NCBI GenBank assembly: GCA_009699825.1
Contig: WLNM01000028.1
Span: 1-9,941, forward strand
Source of the DNA: Actinomycetota bacterium
GTDB lineage: Bacteria; Actinomycetota; Actinomycetes; Nanopelagicales; Nanopelagicaceae
Length of the DNA: 9,941 nt
Direction: 5' to 3'
Shown here: piece by piece, positions 6,893 to 9,941 of the stretch
Layout of the letters: each line of letters starts with the position of its first letter
How positions within the stretch are numbered: the stretch's first letter is position 1
Notes under the pieces: model-generated
What the model saw: the letters and a program-made list of their open reading frames with translations, nothing else
What the model was told of the DNA's origin: nothing
The model's database searches: none
Made by a program: the position numbers and the translations under genes

Positions 6893-6901
6893 CACGCCAT
6901 C

Positions 6902-7702
6902 ATGGCTGTTGTAACAATGCGAGAACTCCTCGACAGTGGAGTCCACTTCGGACATCAAACACGTCGTTGGAATCCAAAGATGAAGCGTTTTATTTTTACT
7001 GAGCGCAATGGCATCTACATCATCGATATCCAACAATCACTTGCACTAATCGATAGTGCATATGAGTTTGTTAAAGATGTCGTTGCAAAGGGCGGACACG
7101 TTTTGTTCGTCGGAACTAAGAAAGCAGCACAAGAGCCGATCATCGCTCAAGCTGCACGAGTTGGAATGCCAACTGTTACTGAGCGTTGGCTCGGCGGTAT
7201 GTTGACTAACTTTCCAACTGTTTACAAGCGTATTCAGCGCCTTAAGGAGCTAGAAGCTCTTGAAGCAACTAATGACATGTTGCTTACAAAGAAAGAACTT
7301 CTCGTACTCCGTCGTGAGCGCGAAAAGCTACACAAAAACCTTGATGGAATCCGCAATATGACTAAATTGCCAAGTGCAATTTGGGTTGTAGATACAAAGA
7401 AAGAGCACTTAGCTGTTGCTGAAGCAAAAAAGCTCGGCATTCCAGTTATTGCTATTTTGGATACCAATTGCGATCCAGACGAAGTTGATTTCAAGATTCC
7501 AGGAAACGATGATGCGATTCGCTCAATCGGATTACTTACACGCGTTATTACAGATGCAATTGCAGCAGGCTTACAAGCTCGCTCATCAGTTGTAAAAGAA
7601 GAAGCTAAGACAGAGGCGCCAGCAGTTGCAGCGAATGAACCCTTAGCTGACTGGGAAAAAGAAGTAATTGATGCTGCACCAACAACTCCAGTGGAGGCTT
7701 AA
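6902..7702 (+). CDS. rpsB: 30S ribosomal protein S2
   Basis: S2 binds late in 30S assembly at the head-body junction and is needed for S1 docking in bacteria that have S1. The 266-residue protein shows the family's first signature, TMRELLDSGVHFGHQTRRWNP, split here as residues 5-15 and 16-25. It also has the GMPTVTERWLGGMLTNF region at 88-104, the charged coiled-coil insertion at about 106-150, and the second signature around PSAIWVVDTKKEHLAVAEA at 157-175. The C-terminal tail after about 225 is acidic and alanine-rich, with EPLADWEKE typical of actinobacterial S2. It is the first gene of the translation operon and precedes tsf by three bases. A long structured leader suggests post-transcriptional control, perhaps by S2 itself. 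Confidence 0.97.
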   Translation: MAVVTMRELLDSGVHFGHQTRRWNPKMKRFIFTERNGIYIIDIQQSLALIDSAYEFVKDVVAKGGHVLFVGTKKAAQEPIIAQAARVGMPTVTERWLGGMLTNFPTVYKRIQRLKELEALEATNDMLLTKKELLVLRREREKLHKNLDGIRNMTKLPSAIWVVDTKKEHLAVAEAKKLGIPVIAILDTNCDPDEVDFKIPGNDDAIRSIGLLTRVITDAIAAGLQARSSVVKEEAKTEAPAVAANEPLADWEKEVIDAAPTTPVEA

Positions 7703-7705
7703 CAC

Positions 7706-8530
7706 GTGGCTTATACGGCAGAAGATGTAAAGAGATTACGTGAAGCAACAGCAGCAGGAATGCTCGATTGCAAAAAAGCACTTGATGAAGCAGATGGTGA
7801 TTATGACAAAGCTATAGACATCATTCGCGTTAAGGGTCTTAAAGGCGTTACAAAACGCGAAGGACGTCTGACATCAAATGGTTTAGTTGTTGCAAAAGTT
7901 TCAGGCGATGTTGGAGTAATGCTCGAACTTAACTGTGAAACTGACTTCGTAGCTAAGGGTGATCGCTTTATTGCACTTGGAGATGAATTAATCGATCACC
8001 TACTTTCCTCAAAAACAGAGTCTGTCGATTCTTTCCTTGCCTCAACAATGGCAAATGGCAAGAGCGTTCAATCTGTTATTGATGAAGGAAACGCAACACT
8101 TGGTGAAAAAATCGAAATTCGTAACGTTGCAGTTGTTAATGGACCGGTTGGTTTGTATTTGCACAAGACGAGCCCAGATTTGCCGCCTCAGGTTGGCGTT
8201 TTGGTTTCACTTGTTAAAGAAGCCGCAGAAGTTGGCAAAGATGTTGCACAGCACATTGCAGCATTTGCACCTAAATTCGTGAACCGTGAAGACGTTCCAG
8301 CGGATCTGATTGAGAACGAGCGTCGTATTGCTGAAGAGACTGCGCGTGAAGAAGGCAAGCCAGAAGCGTCACTTTCAAAAATTATTGAAGGTCGAGTTAC
8401 TGGCTTCGTAAAGGAAGTTAGCTTGATTGAACAAGCATTCGCTAAGGATGCCAAGAAGACTGTGAAGCAGATCCTCGATGAAGCAGGAACCGCCGTCAAG
8501 GCATTCCACCGTTTCCGCGTAGGTCAGTAA
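7706..8530 (+). CDS. tsf: Translation elongation factor Ts
   Basis: EF-Ts is the nucleotide exchange factor that releases GDP from EF-Tu. The 274-residue length is normal for actinobacteria. The N-terminal UBA-like domain (about 3-40) carries VKRLREATAAGMLDCKKAL, and the nucleotide-exchange motif TDFVAKGDRF is at 79-88. There the Asp80-Phe81 pair corresponds to the residues that intrude near the Mg2+ site of EF-Tu. The dimerisation region and a C-terminal helix ending KAFHRFRVGQ follow. The GTG at 7706 is preceded by GGAGG at 7693-7697 inside the rpsB end, with eight bases of spacing. This close arrangement keeps S2 and EF-Ts synthesis coupled, as in most bacteria. Confidence 0.97.
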   Translation: MAYTAEDVKRLREATAAGMLDCKKALDEADGDYDKAIDIIRVKGLKGVTKREGRLTSNGLVVAKVSGDVGVMLELNCETDFVAKGDRFIALGDELIDHLLSSKTESVDSFLASTMANGKSVQSVIDEGNATLGEKIEIRNVAVVNGPVGLYLHKTSPDLPPQVGVLVSLVKEAAEVGKDVAQHIAAFAPKFVNREDVPADLIENERRIAEETAREEGKPEASLSKIIEGRVTGFVKEVSLIEQAFAKDAKKTVKQILDEAGTAVKAFHRFRVGQ

Positions 8531-8558
8531 ACTAATCTCAGTAACACACGAAGTTGTG

Positions 8559-8565
8559 AAAGGAG
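8559..8565 (+). promoter_or_regulatory. Ribosome binding site deciding the pyrH start
   Basis: AAAGGAG is five bases before the ATG at 8571. An in-frame GTG at 8556 would translate this sequence and add MKGAL before the normal N-terminus, so it is rejected. Confidence 0.8.
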
Positions 8566-8570
8566 CACTT

Positions 8571-9293
8571 ATGCCCGGTACCAGAGGTAAATACGGGCGA
8601 GTGCTCCTTAAACTTTCCGGAGAAGTTTTCGGTGGAGAAAAAGGCATTGGTGTTGATCCTGATGTTGTTCAAGATGTAGCAAAACAAATTGCAGATGTAG
8701 TTCGCTCTGGAGTACAAATTAGCATTGTGGTTGGCGGAGGAAATTATTTCCGCGGCGCAGAATTACAGCAGCGCGGAATGGATCGCGCTCGTGCTGATTA
8801 CATGGGAATGCTCGGAACAGTCATGAACTGTCTCGCCTTACAAGATTTCTTAGAAAAAGAAGGTGTTGATACACGTGTGCAAACTGCCATCACAATGGGA
8901 CAAGTCGCCGAGCCATATATTCCACGTCGAGCAATTCGTCACCTAGAAAAAGGTCGCGTTGTTATTTTTGGTGCGGGTGCAGGAATGCCATTTTTTACAA
9001 CCGATACAGTCGCCGCACAGCGTGCACTCGAAGTTGGTTCTGAGGCGCTGCTTCTTGCAAAGAGCGGTGTCGATGGCGTCTACAACGCTGATCCAAAGAA
9101 AGATCCAACTGCTAAAAAGTACGACACGATTTCTTATGATGAGGTATTACGTAATTCTTTAGCCGTTGCAGATGCAGCAGCATTTAGTTTGTGCCGTGCG
9201 AACAAATTGCCAATCGTGGTATTTGATCTCATGACAAAAGGAAATATCGGTCGCGCAGTTCGTGGTGAAACGATCGGAACCCTTGTCGCGTAA
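8571..9293 (+). CDS. pyrH: Uridylate kinase (UMP kinase)
   Basis: PyrH phosphorylates UMP to UDP with ATP in pyrimidine nucleotide synthesis. The bacterial enzyme is a hexamer of the amino acid kinase fold, usually activated by GTP and inhibited by UTP. The 240-residue protein has the nucleotide motif LKLSGE at 13-18, the glycine-rich GGGNYFRG at 55-62, the UMP-contacting ADYMGMLGTVMN at 75-86, the GMPFFTTDTVAAQRA stretch at 138-152 and GVDGVYNADPKKDP at 166-179. It starts 40 bases after tsf with its own strong ribosome binding site and precedes frr by 25 bases. The rpsB-tsf-pyrH-frr order is widely conserved and supports the call. Confidence 0.97.
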   Translation: MPGTRGKYGRVLLKLSGEVFGGEKGIGVDPDVVQDVAKQIADVVRSGVQISIVVGGGNYFRGAELQQRGMDRARADYMGMLGTVMNCLALQDFLEKEGVDTRVQTAITMGQVAEPYIPRRAIRHLEKGRVVIFGAGAGMPFFTTDTVAAQRALEVGSEALLLAKSGVDGVYNADPKKDPTAKKYDTISYDEVLRNSLAVADAAAFSLCRANKLPIVVFDLMTKGNIGRAVRGETIGTLVA

Positions 9294-9318
9294 GCGATGA
9301 GGCTACTAAGGAGTCCTG

Positions 9319-9882
9319 ATGTCAGATATAACAACTGCACTTAAAGATGCGGAAACCAAGATGAACAAAGCTGTTGAAGTTGCCAAAGATGATTTTGGAG
9401 CTATCCGTACAGGTCGTGCGCACCCATCACTTTTTAACAAAATTATGGTTGATTATTACGGCACATACACATCACTTTCACAACTCGCATCTATTCAGGT
9501 TCCCGAAGCACGCATGGCACTTATCTCTCCATTTGATAAGGGTGCTATGGCATCAATTGAAAAGGCTATTCGTGAATCAGATCTTGGAGTAAACCCAGGT
9601 AGCGATGGCGTTGTTATTCGAGTTAATTTCCCGCAATTAACAGAAGAACGCCGCAAGGATTACATCAAAGTAGCACGCACAAAGGCTGAAGATTCAAAGA
9701 TTTCAATGCGCAATATTCGCCGTGCTGCAAAGGAATCCATTGAAAAGATGGAAAAAGATGGTCATGTTGGAAAAGATGATTTAGCTCGCGCCGAAAAAGA
9801 GTTAGAGAAAATAACTAGCGATCACGTTGCAAAAATAGATGAACTTCTAAAGCATAAGGAGAGCGAACTTCTCGAAGTTTGA
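9319..9882 (+). CDS. frr: Ribosome recycling factor
   Basis: With EF-G, this factor splits the post-termination ribosome so that its subunits can be reused. At 187 residues it has the usual length. The long three-helix domain I is formed by residues 1-30 and about 105-187, with RTGRAHPSL at 30-38 at the hinge and the conserved arginine-rich MRNIRRAAKE at 130-139. Domain II (about 31-104) includes YYGTYTSLSQLASIQVPEARM and SPFDKGAMASIEKAI. The ATG at 9319 follows AAGGAG at 9308-9313 with five bases of spacing. It ends in TGA at 9880-9882, and a probable cdsA begins 16 bases later, the usual actinobacterial order. Confidence 0.97.
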   Translation: MSDITTALKDAETKMNKAVEVAKDDFGAIRTGRAHPSLFNKIMVDYYGTYTSLSQLASIQVPEARMALISPFDKGAMASIEKAIRESDLGVNPGSDGVVIRVNFPQLTEERRKDYIKVARTKAEDSKISMRNIRRAAKESIEKMEKDGHVGKDDLARAEKELEKITSDHVAKIDELLKHKESELLEV

Positions 9883-9898
9883 GAATCGCACATCTGAC

Positions 9899-9941
9899 GT
9901 GTCTGATTTGCATTCACTTAATGAGGCCATAAACGCTAAGG
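9899..9941 (+). CDS. cdsA: Probable phosphatidate cytidylyltransferase, N-terminal fragment (partial)
   Basis: A reading frame opens with GTG at 9899 and runs off the window edge as MSDLHSLNEAINAK. CdsA, a membrane enzyme that makes CDP-diacylglycerol for phospholipid synthesis, normally follows frr in actinobacteria. A hydrophilic start leading to a lysine before the first membrane helix fits its N-terminus. Only 14 residues are visible, there is no strong Shine-Dalgarno sequence, and no diagnostic motif is reached. The call therefore rests mainly on gene order. Confidence 0.5.
   Translation, partial: MSDLHSLNEAINAK

Larger units (their letters stand above)
6731..6901 (+). promoter_or_regulatory. 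Structured 5' leader of the rpsB operon
   Basis: This non-coding stretch before rpsB has a run of strong potential RNA hairpins. In order they are: arms 6733-6739 and 6744-6750 (7 bp, loop GCGA, a GNRA type); 6766-6771 and 6775-6780 (6 bp, loop TTA); 6793-6796 and 6801-6804 (4 bp, loop TTCG); 6823-6831 and 6835-6843 (9 bp, loop AAT); and 6856-6867 with 6871-6882 (12 bp including two G-U pairs). The last one stops four bases before the ribosome binding site. In E. coli, S2 represses its own rpsB-tsf mRNA through the leader; a similar role here is inferred from position and structure only. The 5' boundary assumes the promoter near 6719. No Rfam family was recognised by eye. Confidence 0.5.

Noticed and set aside
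6884..6901. ATG at 6884 as the rpsB start
   Set aside because: It would place the AAGGAG site inside the coding region and add six non-conserved residues before MAVVTMRELL.
8531..8570. TAATCT at 8533 as a separate pyrH promoter, and a small CACA/TGTG hairpin
   Set aside because: There is no -35 element, the hairpin has only four pairs, and the 40-base gap is ordinary for an operon.

Overview
The window looks like chromosomal housekeeping DNA from an A+T-leaning actinobacterium. The proteins are actinobacterial in character: the IlvC N-terminus, the catalytic core of SerA, the 345-residue LeuB, the S2 C-terminal tail, and the rpsB-tsf-pyrH-frr-cdsA order. Codon use, however, is far less G+C-rich than in Streptomyces or Mycobacterium (roughly low-to-mid 40s percent G+C by eye, not computed). 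This fits small-genome freshwater Actinobacteria such as the acI/Nanopelagicales group. That placement is an inference, not a database result. All genes are on the + strand and tightly packed.

Region 1 (1-6688) reads as one operon: the probable tail of an upstream gene (perhaps ilvN), then ilvC, serA, leuB, ilvE, cimA and xerC. Junctions range from an 8-base overlap to gaps of 4 and 9 bases, and no terminator is visible between them. IlvC, LeuB, CimA and IlvE together supply much of valine, leucine and isoleucine synthesis. CimA gives a route to isoleucine from pyruvate and acetyl-CoA that bypasses threonine. SerA starts serine synthesis but is a short form that stops exactly at the end of the catalytic core. 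XerC, the chromosome-dimer recombinase with all catalytic residues present, sits at the operon tail.

Region 2 (6689-6901) is the only long non-coding stretch. It holds a possible promoter, three compact hairpins (one with a GNRA-type loop, one with a UUCG loop), a perfect 9-bp-arm palindrome, and a 12-bp hairpin that ends four bases before the rpsB ribosome binding site. The arms use repeated AACC and GGTT blocks that can pair in alternative ways. It is best read as a structured rpsB leader, possibly for S2 autoregulation or attenuation, and is the most interesting part of the window.

Region 3 (6902-9941) is the translation and growth operon rpsB (S2), tsf (EF-Ts), pyrH (UMP kinase) and frr (ribosome recycling factor), followed by the first 43 bases of a probable cdsA. 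Three starts here and upstream (serA, rpsB, pyrH) should be placed downstream of the longest possible reading frame, because the longer frame would translate the Shine-Dalgarno sequence. I saw no mobile elements, CRISPR arrays, tRNA or rRNA genes. No wholly new protein system is evident; the novelty, if any, is in the rpsB leader and the shortened SerA.
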